In this document: one piece after another, positions 1 through 10,324 of the stretch
How positions within the stretch are numbered: the first letter of the stretch is position 1
How the letters are laid out: each line of letters opens with the position of its first letter
Source: Tieghemiomyces parasiticus
Lineage: Eukaryota > Kickxellomycota > Dimargaritomycetes > Dimargaritales > Dimargaritaceae
Direction of reading: 5' to 3'
NCBI GenBank assembly: GCA_027575765.1
Contig: JANBPT010000081.1
Coordinates: forward strand, 1 to 64,000
Length of the DNA: 64,000 bases
Notes under the pieces: generated by a model
The model's input: the letters and a program-made list of their open reading frames with translations, nothing else
Told to the model about the DNA's origin: nothing
Databases searched by the model: none
Translations under genes and position numbers: made by a program

Positions 1-640
1 TGGTAACATCCCTCAATAAACAAAAGGTCAAATGGGCAATCAAGGGGACACCGTTATCGAATATGGCGCACCTCCCCCATTGAGTAGTAGTGTATGTACT
101 TCTCTTTCCCTCCCTTCCGACATACGCTTCATTATAGTTGGCCAAGTTTAGGACAGACGAACATACTAATTTAGGCAACACATGATAATCCAACACCTCT
201 CACATGGCAATTTTTACCAAGTTCCCGCGGCCCACCAATTCCAGCTTAAAACTAACCGCCGATGTGGGATGGTCAGCGAACCAAACACCGCAAGTCCTCG
301 ACGTTGGCCAATCCGACGGCAGCGCATGGCCGAATGTGAAAAAGGCCCGAGGGTTAGAAGGTGTGCCTCCCCCACAGTCGGTTACTGGCAATCAGCTTGT
401 CCACCCCTCCCTCCGCAACACAGGCCTGTGGAATGTGACGGCTCCTGGATATAGAGGAGGGAGGGGCTGTCGACCCTTTATTGGGCCCACTCCCGCCGAT
501 CCGTTGTAGGCTAGCAGGCCCGAGTCGATGAGCATGCTCGGTTGCTTTTTGATACGTGCCCTGGGAGTTGCAAAGCATGGCAGCTACCAACGGCCACCAA
601 GGACCACGTCTTACCGCTAGCTCCAACCTGCAACTCATCC
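1..640. other. intergenic, no gene seen
   Basis: No frame here has coding character: the overlapping open frames on both strands are short, resemble no known family and lack conserved motifs. The last part, from about 600, leads into the promoter of the phosphotransferase gene. A gene ending left of the window cannot be excluded. Confidence 0.5.
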
Positions 641-648
641 ATCGCCTT

Positions 649-654
649 TATAAG
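649..654 (+). promoter_or_regulatory. TATA-like box of the phosphotransferase gene
   Basis: TATAAG lies about 200 nt upstream of the ATG at 848. It is followed by a strongly pyrimidine-rich leader (about 715-845), the same arrangement seen before the other genes in this window. Confidence 0.45.
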
Positions 655-847
655 TCCTCGGGATGTCACGGATTAGTGAACTTTCTCTCCTACGTTCAGA
701 CACAAACTGCGGACCTTCTCCCCCCTCTTCCTCCCTCTGCTTTGTGCAACACAACAGAGTTCCCGCTACTCCCAATCCACAGTCACTATCGGCAACCTCA
801 CCTATTCCGCCCATCTTCTCCACCCGTGCCAAACTTCATTCCTCGTC

Positions 848-2615
848 ATGACGGACGGACAGACCACTTCCACTGTTCGGACTGGGTAAGTCCATGGTGA
901 ACGAATGGCACATACCCTTCGCTCAGTCGGCCGCATTGTGGCGGGCCTAAGCCGTTGAAATAAGTGCAAGCACAAGCCCTCTTTATCATTGCGGCATTCA
1001 CATTCTTCTGACCCAAATCCTGATTTCCCCTCCCCCGCCATTTGCGGTGCACCACATCCAGCCATGAGCTCGACGTATCCCGTCTGGAAGCCTACCTAGC
1101 CTCCAAAGTAGCTGAGCTGGCCTTGCCTCTATCGGTTCGTCAGTTCAACCTTGGACAGAGCAACCCGACCTACCTCATTGAAAACCAGCAGTAAGTGCTG
1201 TATACCTTCTCAAGAGCTACTAATTTTATGGCCCAATATCGAACCGAGGTGGGCAGTTGAGAAGATTCAGCCCTGATATCCACGCGTCACACTGTATGCG
1301 TCCGATTCCTAACGTTCTCCCTCCCTCCCTTCTCCCCACAACTACTTCAGAGGCCAGAAATTCGTGCTACGTAAGAAACCGGCAGGCACACTGTTATCCA
1401 AAACGGCCCACGCTATCGAGCGCGAGTACCGAATCCTGAAGGCCCTGGGCGAACACACAGACGTCCCGGTGCCCAAGGTCTACAACCTCTGCGAAGATGT
1501 TACTGTCATTGGCACTCCATTCTATGTATGTTAGTAACACGCCAGGCTACATAGCCGATCGGACCGAATGAAGCCCCGAATGCACAGTGCCAAAATATAG
1601 GCTGCTCTCCATCACCAAACGGCCCGGCCTAAGATAAACACCTTTAGTAATCTAACCTGTAAACCCTTTCCATTCGGAACTAACTAACGCGCACGTATCC
1701 CTTTAGATTATGGAATTCTTGGAAGGGCGCATCTTCACGGACTACCGCCTCCTGACCGTCCCGCGCGCGGAACGCCGGCGCTACTGGGAGGAGACCATCC
1801 GCGTCCTAGCACAGCTGCACCAGGTGGATTACCAGCGCATCGGCCTGGGCAACTACGGCCGTACCGGCGGGTTCTACCCGCGCCAGCTCCGCTCCCTGGC
1901 ACGTCTCTCCCGCATCCAGGGCGATGTGTCAAGCCCCACCAGCCACAGCACAGCCACTGTCGGCCGGCTCGAACGACTCGACCCGTTTATCGACTGGATG
2001 ACCCGTCACGCCAGCCCGGACGCCACTACGGTGGTACATGGCGACTACAAGATGGATAACCTGGTGTTCCACCCGACCGAGCCCCGTATCATTGGCATTC
2101 TCGACTGGGAACTCTCCACCCTGGGCCATCCGCTCTCGGACCTGGCTAATCTCGTGATGCCCTTCAGTTTCTTTGCTGACCATCCGGTGACCCCCATACA
2201 GGGCGTGTTTAACATATCACTCGGACCTGAGGAGGAGGAGGAGGAGGCGGCTATAGCTCGTAAGCGACCCGGGCCCCATGGGACAACGTCGGTACTACCC
2301 CACCGCTCGGGCGCGTCTCGACTGGCCGCTGTGGGTCTCCCTACCGAGAATGATCTGCTTGCGCAGTATGCCGCCTTGACTGGCCGAGACCCCCAGACCC
2401 ACTGGTCGTTTAATACGGCCTTTGGGTTCTTCCGCCTAGCCATCATCACCCAAGGTATCGCCGCCCGCATCGCCAAGGGCCAGGCCTCGTCCGCCCAGGC
2501 CCAGCGGTACGCTAACGCCTTCCCGTACATGATGCGCAACGCATTGGCCATCATGGACAAGGAGGAGGCCCAGCAGACGGCTTTGACCAGGGAGCCTCTG
2601 CGGAGTTCGCTGTAG
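848..2615 (+). CDS. ACAD10/11-type aminoglycoside-phosphotransferase-fold protein, four exons
   Basis: Exons are 848-885, 1062-1190, 1351-1525 and 1707-2615, giving 416 residues. Every junction keeps frame and has GT donors (GTAAGT, GTAAGT, GTATGT) and AG acceptors. The spliced N-terminus reads through the nucleotide-binding region ([10 protein letters not shown], then FVLRKKP), typical of the phosphotransferase domain of ACAD10/ACAD11 and its stand-alone fungal relatives. The catalytic HGDYKMDN begins at about H225, and the metal-binding DWE at about D247 is followed by [10 protein letters not shown]. These residues fit an active APH/kinase fold. In animals the family phosphorylates 4-hydroxy fatty acyl intermediates; the substrate here is unknown. 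There is no acyl-CoA dehydrogenase domain, so this is the kinase half only. A Glu-rich insertion interrupts the C-terminal part after residue 280. The gene converges with the oxidoreductase downstream. Confidence 0.85.
2229..2246 (+). repeat. GAG/GGA trinucleotide run
   Basis: A run of GAG codons encodes six glutamates inside the last exon of the phosphotransferase gene. It marks the start of a low-complexity insertion of about 45 residues between two conserved blocks of the domain. Confidence 0.8.
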
Positions 2616-3060
2616 TAGACGTGTCAGGTATACTAGATAAAAGAGTGTAAATGGGAACCTGGTTTGATGGCAGTTGATACAGGTTTGTATTTGACAGATA
2701 CGGTGAACGTTGCCTAACTCTAATAACTATTGTTTTACTTGAATAGGTGAATAATGCAGAGTGAAGTATAGGAAGTAATGATGTCGTTACAAAAAAAACA
2801 GTAAGCGATGAAATACCAAAAGGTTGGTTTACTAGTTCTAGTAACAGTGGCAGGAAAAAAAAAACATGCATCGAGAAGGGGAAGAGGCGTAGAGTAGAAA
2901 ACGCAGTGAACGGGTATTACATATGTACAGTAGAATAACGAAGAACAGCGAGAGTAGGGGGAAGGCGCGGGGTTCGACGGCGAAAAGGGTGTATACAAGT
3001 CTAGAGGGGGTTCTCTCGCCACCCAACACCCTTCAACACTGCCTGCGACGAGGAGGACGC
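2616..3060. other. convergent intergenic spacer
   Basis: This spacer lies between two genes that end towards each other. It is AT-rich relative to the genes and should hold both 3' UTRs and polyadenylation sites. No further gene is seen; short minus-strand open frames here lack coding features. Confidence 0.6.
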
Positions 3061-4848
3061 TCACGGCCGTAGTAACAGCTTGCCCATCGTACACCGGGAC
3101 TCAAGGTCGCGGTGAGCCTGCGGGGTAGCGGCCAGGGGATAAATACGATGGATAATCGGACGGATTTGCCCGCGCTGCACCATATCGAATAGACGGTCGG
3201 CCAGTTTCTCAAACTCGGCGCGAGTCTGGATGTAGTTGAAAAGTGAGGGCTTGATCAGGCGAACGTTGTTGACGCTAAGGCAGGCAATGTCGATCGGAGG
3301 TACCTTGCCGGAACTGCAACCGAATATCACCACCTGGCCACTGCGACGGCTCAGCTGAAGGCTGGTGTGGAACGTGGCCTGTCCGACCGAGTCGTACACC
3401 ACGTCCACCCCACGGCCCAGGGTCAGCCGCTGCACCTCCGCAACCAGACCGGGATGATCGTAGGTGAGCACGTGGTCGGCGCCCAGTTGCTGCTGCACAA
3501 GATGGGCCTTCTCAGGACTGGACGTCACGGCGATAACGCGGGCACCAAACTGTTTGCAGATCTGCACCAGCAGGGACCCCGTGCCACCTGCCGCGGCGTG
3601 AATGAGCACCCAGTCCCCCACACGGACCTGGTAGGCCTGCGTTACCAGGGACAGGGCCAGTACACCCTGCAGGAGTACAGCCGCGCCCGTCTCGGTGGAC
3701 ACGTCCGGTGGTAACTTGTACATGGCCTTGGGGCACATCACGGCGTACTCGGCGTAGGTGCCGCCGCTCAGATAAGCCACCCGGTCACCGACCGCAATAG
3801 GGTCGGCCAGGCAAGCGTTGGCCTGGGGCCCCACCGCAATTACAACACCGGCTGCCTCGCGGCCCAAGATGGTCTTGCCGCCGGCCGCGAGCCGACCCTG
3901 GCGCTGGTTCACGTCAAGTAGACTGACGCCGATAAAGTCATTGCGCACCAGAATGCCGCCCCGCGGGAGGCGCGGAACGGGTAGCCGGACGTGACGTAGT
4001 ACCTCGAGACCACCACATGTCTCAATGTAGATGGCTCGCATCGTTTCCTGAGTGGCAGGTGCTGTGCGGTCGGTTGTCGAGGGACAGACCATACGGCCGC
4101 TATTACCCCCCTCGGGTACGGCTGTCGACGGGCAGTTACGGCTCTGCTTACACTGGTAGAACTTAGACAAGGCACGCAACGGGTTGCGGGACGGAGACGA
4201 CGCAATCGAGGGCGAGCGTGACTCGCCGTCGGTGGCGGTGCCGGTCGGCGAGGGCAGGAGCGGGGCCGGTAGGATTTTTGGGACGGGTGCAGGGGGCCGG
4301 GGGAGAATCTCGGCGTAGGGCGAGTTCTTTGTCGAAAAGTAGGACCCCAGCTTGCGGACGGCATCCAAACCGCCGCGAGCGCACCGAGAGGAGGAGAGGG
4401 AAGAAGCAGGGGTGGGTTTGTCTGGCGATTCCGCCAAAACGGTAGAGCTCACGGACTCGCTGGTATCCTGAGTGGCAGCGGCACAGAGATGGGCCAAGCC
4501 GCTGGTGATTTTATCGGTATCAGAAGGGGTAGGGGTCGGAGTGGGCCAGGCCTCGCTTAAGGCGGTGGCTGTGCTATCAGAAGTGGGAGCCAGTGCCAAA
4601 CGGGGGCCATCAGCGACGGCGTCCTCGCACGACGTGTTAAGAATATGGCTCAGGGACAGTGAAGCACAATTCATGGCCCCAGCCGAGGGTGACCGTGGGC
4701 CGGAAGACAAGGCCGGAGCCGAGTAAGATTCTGTACTCTCGACGGGAGACAGGGTCATGGAGCCGTGGTAACGAGGGACTGCATCGCCGGACAGACCCCG
4801 GGGGGACAGGTGGTCGACCGGAGCCGGGGACGACTGGGAGGAAAACAT
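3061..4848 (-). CDS. zeta-crystallin-type NADPH quinone oxidoreductase with long N-terminal extension
   Basis: This is a 595-residue intronless frame; 4848 is the first in-frame ATG. Residues 270-595 (from the ATG at 4041) are a complete medium-chain reductase of the quinone oxidoreductase family (yeast Zta1, human CRYZ). They show the Rossmann motif AAAGGTG, then GADHVLTYDH, YDSVGQATF and the typical ending AHRDLESRCTMGKLLLRP. The family reduces quinones with NADPH and lacks catalytic zinc; no zinc-site cysteines are evident. Residues 1-269 are Ser/Pro/Thr/Ala-rich, match no domain I know and look disordered. A TATA-like box about 100 nt upstream of 4848 favours the long form, but the ATG at 4041 alone would give a normal-length enzyme. 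The extension has few acidic residues near its start, so organelle targeting is possible but unproven. Confidence 0.87.
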   Translation of the reverse strand: MFSSQSSPAPVDHLSPRGLSGDAVPRYHGSMTLSPVESTESYSAPALSSGPRSPSAGAMNCASLSLSHILNTSCEDAVADGPRLALAPTSDSTATALSEAWPTPTPTPSDTDKITSGLAHLCAAATQDTSESVSSTVLAESPDKPTPASSLSSSRCARGGLDAVRKLGSYFSTKNSPYAEILPRPPAPVPKILPAPLLPSPTGTATDGESRSPSIASSPSRNPLRALSKFYQCKQSRNCPSTAVPEGGNSGRMVCPSTTDRTAPATQETMRAIYIETCGGLEVLRHVRLPVPRLPRGGILVRNDFIGVSLLDVNQRQGRLAAGGKTILGREAAGVVIAVGPQANACLADPIAVGDRVAYLSGGTYAEYAVMCPKAMYKLPPDVSTETGAAVLLQGVLALSLVTQAYQVRVGDWVLIHAAAGGTGSLLVQICKQFGARVIAVTSSPEKAHLVQQQLGADHVLTYDHPGLVAEVQRLTLGRGVDVVYDSVGQATFHTSLQLSRRSGQVVIFGCSSGKVPPIDIACLSVNNVRLIKPSLFNYIQTRAEFEKLADRLFDMVQRGQIRPIIHRIYPLAATPQAHRDLESRCTMGKLLLRP

Positions 4849-4944
4849 GCCCCAGTGAAGTGAAAGCGCGGCCGCGGAAGGGGCTGCGGGGGTGGTAAAG
4901 CGAGCTGGTGTCCTGTGGTGAAAAAAAATGCAAGATGGCTGAGC

Positions 4945-4950
4945 TATATA
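4945..4950 (-). promoter_or_regulatory. TATA-like box of the oxidoreductase gene
   Basis: On the minus strand this reads TATATA, about 97-102 nt upstream of the ATG at 4848. Upstream of it (to about 5530) the minus strand is strongly pyrimidine-rich. This placement is the main reason for choosing the long start. Confidence 0.45.
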
Positions 4951-5034
4951 TGAAGGGATAGGCGGTAAGTAAAGTAATGGCACGGAAATGTACGAAGGTG
5001 AGATCAGGTAAGCCGGGGCCACTGCTAGGAACAA

Positions 5035-7459
5035 GAGGGTATGATGAAGTCAGGGCAAAAGGCTGGGCAGTAGCTACGGTAGAGAGCCGACGTTAGTTAG
5101 AAGGTTGTCCGCCAGCAGCGAGTTGAAAATTCAGATAAGGAGGGAATGCAAGAGCTGAAGAAGCTGCGTTGAGGCTCAAAGGACAGCTTAGGTCGTGGCA
5201 CGAAAGACAAAAACACTTGACAAAATAATGTCGGGGAAGGGGTCAGCAGAAAAGTAGAGAAACAAGACCCAACATGGAAATTAACAGGCTTGCGGGGCAG
5301 GGGAAGGATGTAATGGGGAAAGAGGTGGAGTCCAGGGAATGACACAGTATTAATAATACTGAAGGGTCGGCTAGTATGGCGCGTATGAAGGCTGCGGAAT
5401 GCCGAACAAGGAATGCGTATGCTAGGAGGGGAGGTGGAACGGTAACTGCCTGCGCCAATTGATAGAGGGGAGAGTTGGGGAAGAGGCGATAGAAACGAAC
5501 AAGTGGGAGGTGTTGGATACGAAACGTACAAGGGTGAAGGGGGGGGTTAGACTCGCGGGCCTAGGCGTGACTTTTAGGTAGTAGAAGCCTTGAGGGCGGT
5601 TCGAAGGTGTAGAGGATAAAAGGTGATTTAGGGCGTTACCAGCACCATGCTTTTATGTAGAACAAACGGAGATGAGTCCCGGCAGTATACGGGCCAATGC
5701 GGCGGGTTCAGGGGAGCGTAAGGATTACAAAGCACGCCACGGCCGGTGGTTGGTCAGGCGGCGGGGCCAGGTGGGGAGGTCGAATTGGACTGGTCTGCAA
5801 CGATGGGAGAAGATGGGAGAGAAGTAGTGAGCACGCCACCAACTACAGCGGCTCCGGTGGATAGCAAGCGACCGCCAAGCGTTAATGGGCATAAACATAA
5901 CAGTCGCAAAGGCTGGGCGAGTAGCGTGGAGGAGGGCATGTGTAATACGCCCAAAAATACAAAAGGCACTGAGGGGCTGGCTTATTGATCATTAGGCAGC
6001 AGCTATACATTCCTAATCGCTAAAACCAGGAGAGGTAGGCGTGACGGCGGGAGAGTGGCTGTAGAGCGAACGTTGGCGGGTAGGAGGTGGGACGGGGCCG
6101 CGCTAATCCAGCGTCGCGCGCAGCTAGTCGGTTGTGCAGCCTGGTGCTGGCAAGGCCACGTAGACGGCGGCGGGCGAGCCCCCTGAAAAATTATTCGAAG
6201 AGGAGGGGGAAGGATGAGACGTGGTGGGGGCGGGGTTTTGGTCGAACCAAACGCTTTCCCAAAATGGCAATTCCGTGGGCGAAACGCTTTCCAGCCGATC
6301 GCGAAGGGGAGGAGCTGTCGCCTAAGGCCCCCCCAGGGCACTCGCATGAATCGGCGGTGACGGCGACAGGCAGGGCCGGCCGGTCTATTGAAGCAACAGC
6401 GGAGTGGCAGTCTGCGACGCAGGCATAAATCAGACGCTAAAAGATGCGTTAGCGTCAGCTGATTTGCAAGGTGATATGTTCGCCGAATGAAAGTGTGAAT
6501 CATGGCATGAGGCATGGTGGGTATTGTCGGCGCGATTCTACTACTAAACTGCGTATTTACCAAAAATCGAAGTTAGGGAAGACAGGTGCCCATTCGTCCG
6601 GCAGGCAACTTGCTTGCAGTTCCCTCGGAAGGAGGCTGCCTGCGAAGCCGTCCCGACGAATAATAATTGCAGGGCAACCATTGGTCCGGATGGCAGGTAG
6701 ACAGGGAGGGGTGATGTCCGCCAATCGGTGTAATATCGCTGACTAATCCAGCACTTGGGAGCGGCGAGTGGAAATAACAGCAGGAGTTGACATACCATCT
6801 CCTCCTCCCCTGCGCGCTTTTTCTACCGCCAGTGAGAGGTGGGAAACCTCGGTGGGATCGGGGGATTCATTCCATACCAAGAACAACAATTGTCAGCACG
6901 ATCTTGGTCTCCGTACCCCGCATGCGGGGCCATATTGTCTCTCTGATGACCAAACAGGATGCGTACCAAACTTGGGCTAGGGTCGGAGCCGATATGGCCT
7001 AAAAAGGCAAGGTTGGCTGTACCAAGGTGCATTTGATAACATGCATTTAGCAAGGCACTGGACAAGCTGGTGACGGAACTGTCAACACAGACATGCCAGA
7101 CCATTTTACAAGGGAGAGACATCGGGCCTGGCTAATGGAGGGTGGCCCTTCGCCACCTCGAAGGCTGTTTCAATGCAGGGCTCGGTTAAGACTTGACGCA
7201 CAGTCGAGATCCGGTGTGCTTGCTAGACCCAGTAAGTATTAACAGCCTCCCTAACAGGGCATCCCGCCCGCCCCGTGCTCTACTTCAGTGATTGCTCTGA
7301 AGTCGTCGTCATTAACAAAGAGCCTGACGCAATGCGATCGCTTACTAACGGGCCCTTTTCTCCTCACAGGCGGCCCTAGGAAGACACGGCATGCTACAAC
7401 TCCGGAGGAGACCCGCTCATGATAGAGCAGGGCAGCTCTAGATCCCAAAAAAATCACCG
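5035..7459. other. intergenic, no gene seen
   Basis: 5035-5530 is the pyrimidine-rich (minus strand) upstream region of the oxidoreductase. A 186-codon minus-strand frame at 6003-6563 starts with TTG and has a Pro/Arg-rich, motif-free translation, so I do not call it a gene. 6090-6430 is GC-rich and holds a repeated 11-mer. Confidence 0.5.
6249..6292 (+). repeat. paired 11-bp direct repeat AAACGCTTTCC
   Basis: AAACGCTTTCC occurs at 6249-6259 and again at 6282-6292, start to start 33 bp, or about three helical turns. Both lie in a GC-rich stretch without a gene. Paired factor binding sites would look like this, but chance is not excluded. Confidence 0.4.
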
Positions 7460-7954
7460 TGCGGTGCCCTAAACCACTAATCCAATCAGTTTTGGTATCT
7501 CGGTGCTTCTTTACCTATCTTTCTGATTCGTTTTAAATGTTTCTCTTTTCCAGCGCTTCCCCCCTTCCTGATCCTTTGGATAGCATCCTCTTTTTGACAA
7601 GCGTCTCTGCCCCTATCCTTTTAGGGCTTTACTTCCATCGACCTTCTTCCTCATAGTTGATGCGGTAGCTTGGTAACTGCTTTTATATTCGCCTGGGCGC
7701 TAGCCCCGCTTTGTACTATCGTCCTTGGGGGGGGGGTTCCCTTCTAACCCAAGACGTAGCCGCTACGAAGAATGCCGGCCATCCTTCGATATAAAAGATT
7801 CTTCGGGCCGCTACTCTATAAACGATAGCTTAAATCACCCACACGCAACCGTTTACACCATTCCGCAATTTGTTCGTAACTCCTTTCGTTAATAAATTTT
7901 TAGTACGTTTGGCTATTAGCCTTAGCTTACTTAGGATTAGTTTTCCCAACGACA
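7460..7954 (+). mobile_element. dispersed repeat, copy 1 (LTR-like or non-coding element)
   Basis: About 495 bp, similar along its length to 21375-21896 and, in reverse, to 10325-10807. It starts TGCGGTGCCC and ends near CGACA. The best conserved part (about 7614-7806) contains TTTTAGGGCTTTACTTCC, the block around CGCCTGGGCGCTAGCCCCG, and a near-palindrome at 7766-7788. There is no ORF. TG and CA ends suggest a solo LTR, but I found no target-site duplication, so a structured non-coding element remains possible. Confidence 0.65.
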
Positions 7955-9060
7955 GTATTGTTGCAGCGGTACATGTTTAGCAGGCCGTATCCAGCATGGC
8001 TTCATTCGAAGCCATAGTGGCCATAATGGTCAATTTCTATGCTGCTAGAGGACTGCGGCCCGGAGTCGGCATGTAATGAACCGAGCTCCAAAGGCGCATT
8101 GGTACCACTATTGACACCAGGTTTACGTTGAAATAGGGTGAATTCCGGCATTAGTCCCGGTGGACCACGGGCTTCATGGATTACACGGCGCACCGTTTGT
8201 CACCATTCTTTATTCTTCTCAGATTACATATCGTACACCCCATTTCACAGTCCCGTAGTCGGCCACGGGTGTGACATGATATCCCTTTGTCACCATCTCA
8301 CAGATATAAATTATATGAGCTTAAAGGCAAGGCATACTGTTCACCGCGCAATCTACGCGGCGAGAGGGGGGAGGAGAGAGAGGAGGAAGGGAAGGCACGG
8401 CAGAAAGGGGGGAACGAGTAATAAAGAATTTTGGCTGTTGGTTGATCTCAATCTCTTTGTGACCCTTGTGCGCATATGTGAAGTGGGAAAGGAACTGAGG
8501 ACCTGTCGGAGTTGGCGTGGAGGCCAAGGATACTAGGCACCTTTATCAAGCAATTCCTTGTACTCCGTATTCTCCCCGTTTTCAGACGCGGCCTCAAGCT
8601 CTTGAGCTAGTTGAAAAGGCGGTCATCCCGCCTGGTCGTCGTCCTAGAAAAAGAGAATTTGACCAACGGTGGAGTTAAGCCTCGCAGCCTTTTCAGTTAG
8701 CGGTGGCGGCTGATAGTACGTCAGTTCGTAACTATAACGTATAGTTAATGCTGATCCGATTGATAACTTCACTATCCCTCGTTCTTCGAGGTCAATCTTT
8801 AGGGGAAGGTATCGTCAAGCATATCCCTGCCGCCTTTCTCTCGTCTCTCTCGGTTTGTCTGCCGTCCATCCAACATAACTATCATACCAACGTCTTTGTC
8901 CGCGCCGTGCTTATCCGTTCCTTCACGTTATCACCGTTGGCCAGGGTCGACAGCTCATGGCCGGAGTGAAGGCTGGCTCCCATTCTTTCTCCCCTCACCC
9001 TGTCCTTGCTGTCGCCCATCCGAGATGTTAATTAACACCAGTCCCGAGCCGAAGCAGCCA
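7955..9060. other. intergenic, no gene seen
   Basis: Between repeat copy 1 and the promoter of the lysine-rich gene. A 132-codon plus-strand frame at 8138-8536 has an unstructured, basic translation with no family resemblance. From about 8820 the plus strand becomes pyrimidine-rich, as before other genes here. Confidence 0.5.
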
Positions 9061-9065
9061 TCTGG

Positions 9066-9073
9066 TATAAAAG
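9066..9073 (+). promoter_or_regulatory. TATA box of the lysine-rich secreted-protein gene
   Basis: TATAAAAG, a consensus TATA box, lies about 150 nt upstream of the ATG at 9215. The leader between them is rich in CA and pyrimidines. Confidence 0.6.
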
Positions 9074-9214
9074 TCACTTTGACCAGCCCACCATACCACA
9101 CTATCGCAATATACGCCATATACTTCATCCATTTACTCACCCGCACGACCGTGTCAGTCAGTATCATATTCATTTAAATATCCCTGAATTTTACTTCCCA
9201 AAGTTTAAATCATC

Positions 9215-9592
9215 ATGCATGCCGTTCGTTCCATCCTGTTCTTCGTCGGCACTATCGCCATCGCCACTGCTCTCTCGGCCGTCTTGGCCACTCCGGATAG
9301 TGGCAGCACCGGTGTCCAGCTAGGTCAGTCTCCTGCCACGCTTCCTTCAGCCCATCTCCTTCACCGTCGTAGCCCGTCCAAGAAGGCTTCTAAAAAGGCC
9401 TCCAAGAAGGTATCTAAAAAGGCCCCTAAGAAGGAAGGGAAGAAGAAGGCTAAGGACAACAAAAAGTCGGCCAAGAAGACGGCAAAGAAGGCCTCCAAGA
9501 AGGCGAAAAAGAAGGCTGCCAAGCCCGCGAAGAAAGCGGCCAAGAAGACAGAGAAGAAGAAGAAGACCAATAAGAAGACCGCTAAGAAATAG
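9215..9592 (+). CDS. small secreted lysine-rich (polycationic) protein
   Basis: 125 residues with a true ATG start. Residues 1-26 form a signal peptide (basic MHAVR, then a hydrophobic core, small residues near ALSAVLA). Residues 27-48 are a short neutral spacer. A dibasic HRRS at about 50-53 resembles a Kex2-type processing site. The remaining 70 or so residues are almost only Lys, Ala, Ser and Thr, in irregular KKAS/KKAK/KKTA units. The tail resembles histone H1 C-termini or bacterial AlgP-like tails in composition, but the signal peptide argues against a nuclear histone. A mature secreted polycation could bind cell wall, nucleic acid or membranes; none of this is shown by the sequence. No globular domain is present. 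It sits between inverted repeat copies 1 and 4 and may have an intron in its 3' UTR. Confidence 0.75.
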   Translation: MHAVRSILFFVGTIAIATALSAVLATPDSGSTGVQLGQSPATLPSAHLLHRRSPSKKASKKASKKVSKKAPKKEGKKKAKDNKKSAKKTAKKASKKAKKKAAKPAKKAAKKTEKKKKTNKKTAKK

Positions 9593-9594
9593 AG

Positions 9595-9792
9595 GTAAGT
9601 GTTACCAGAAGGCCACACTTCTTCACCGAGTACCATAGCGTGTACGGGGAGAGGGAGTAAATTATGCAACACCTCCATGATTGTGCATTCCTACCAAGTC
9701 GACACTTTTGGACCCGGTATTAGAGCATTCAATATGCGTGAGGGTAAGAGTGGTCGGGTGCAGTGGGATGATACGGCTTGCTTTGCTTTCAG
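9595..9792 (+). other. candidate 3'-UTR intron
   Basis: A consensus donor, AG then GTAAGT, begins two bases after the stop codon of the lysine-rich gene. A strong acceptor TTGCTTTCAG ends at 9792. The 198-nt length matches coding introns in this window. If real, the intron lies wholly in the 3' UTR. Confidence 0.4.
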
Positions 9793-10324
9793 GTCGCGAT
9801 TCTTGTAGTTTCCTGGTTTATATGACTTATCGCACTATCCAGCAGCTAGGAGTACAGTTTCCCCTTTTCTCTTCCCCTCACCCCCCCCCCCTCTCTCCCT
9901 GATTGCTTGCTAACGATTCATTCCCAACGCGATGTCTGCCAATTACCCTTATTTTGTCAGGTCATCTTGTCAGACGAGGTTGTCAGTGCCGACTAGTTTG
10001 ATACCTGACGATTCGCCTTGAGCACGTCTCGCCCACTCACCCGCTTCGTTCACACATATACACCCCTTTGCATTGCATTTCATTTTCCGCGCTTCCGATT
10101 GCACTTTGAAACTTGGTATCGCACTTCAATTACCCAGTATCTATTACCGCTGCCTAATGGCTGCAGTGGCGGGAACCAGCCTTTTCTAAATAGTATATAC
10201 TAGATATTCGGTATTGCTTAGCATGTGCCATTGCTTGCACCTTAACATAAAGACGGCCACACATTGGTATCAGGATGAATGAGTTTTTCTCCGGTCATTG
10301 CGCATTAACCACCCCCCCCTGGCT
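9793..10324. other. intergenic, no gene seen
   Basis: Pyrimidine-rich on the plus strand, with a run of Cs near 9881-9891. No frame with coding features was found. Confidence 0.5.

Noticed and set aside
5097..5531. 144-residue minus-strand frame upstream of the oxidoreductase
   Set aside because: It starts with TTG and its Ser/Pro/Leu content follows from a pyrimidine-rich leader.
6003..6563. 186-codon minus-strand open frame
   Set aside because: It starts with TTG, is Pro/Arg-rich because of base composition, and has no motif.
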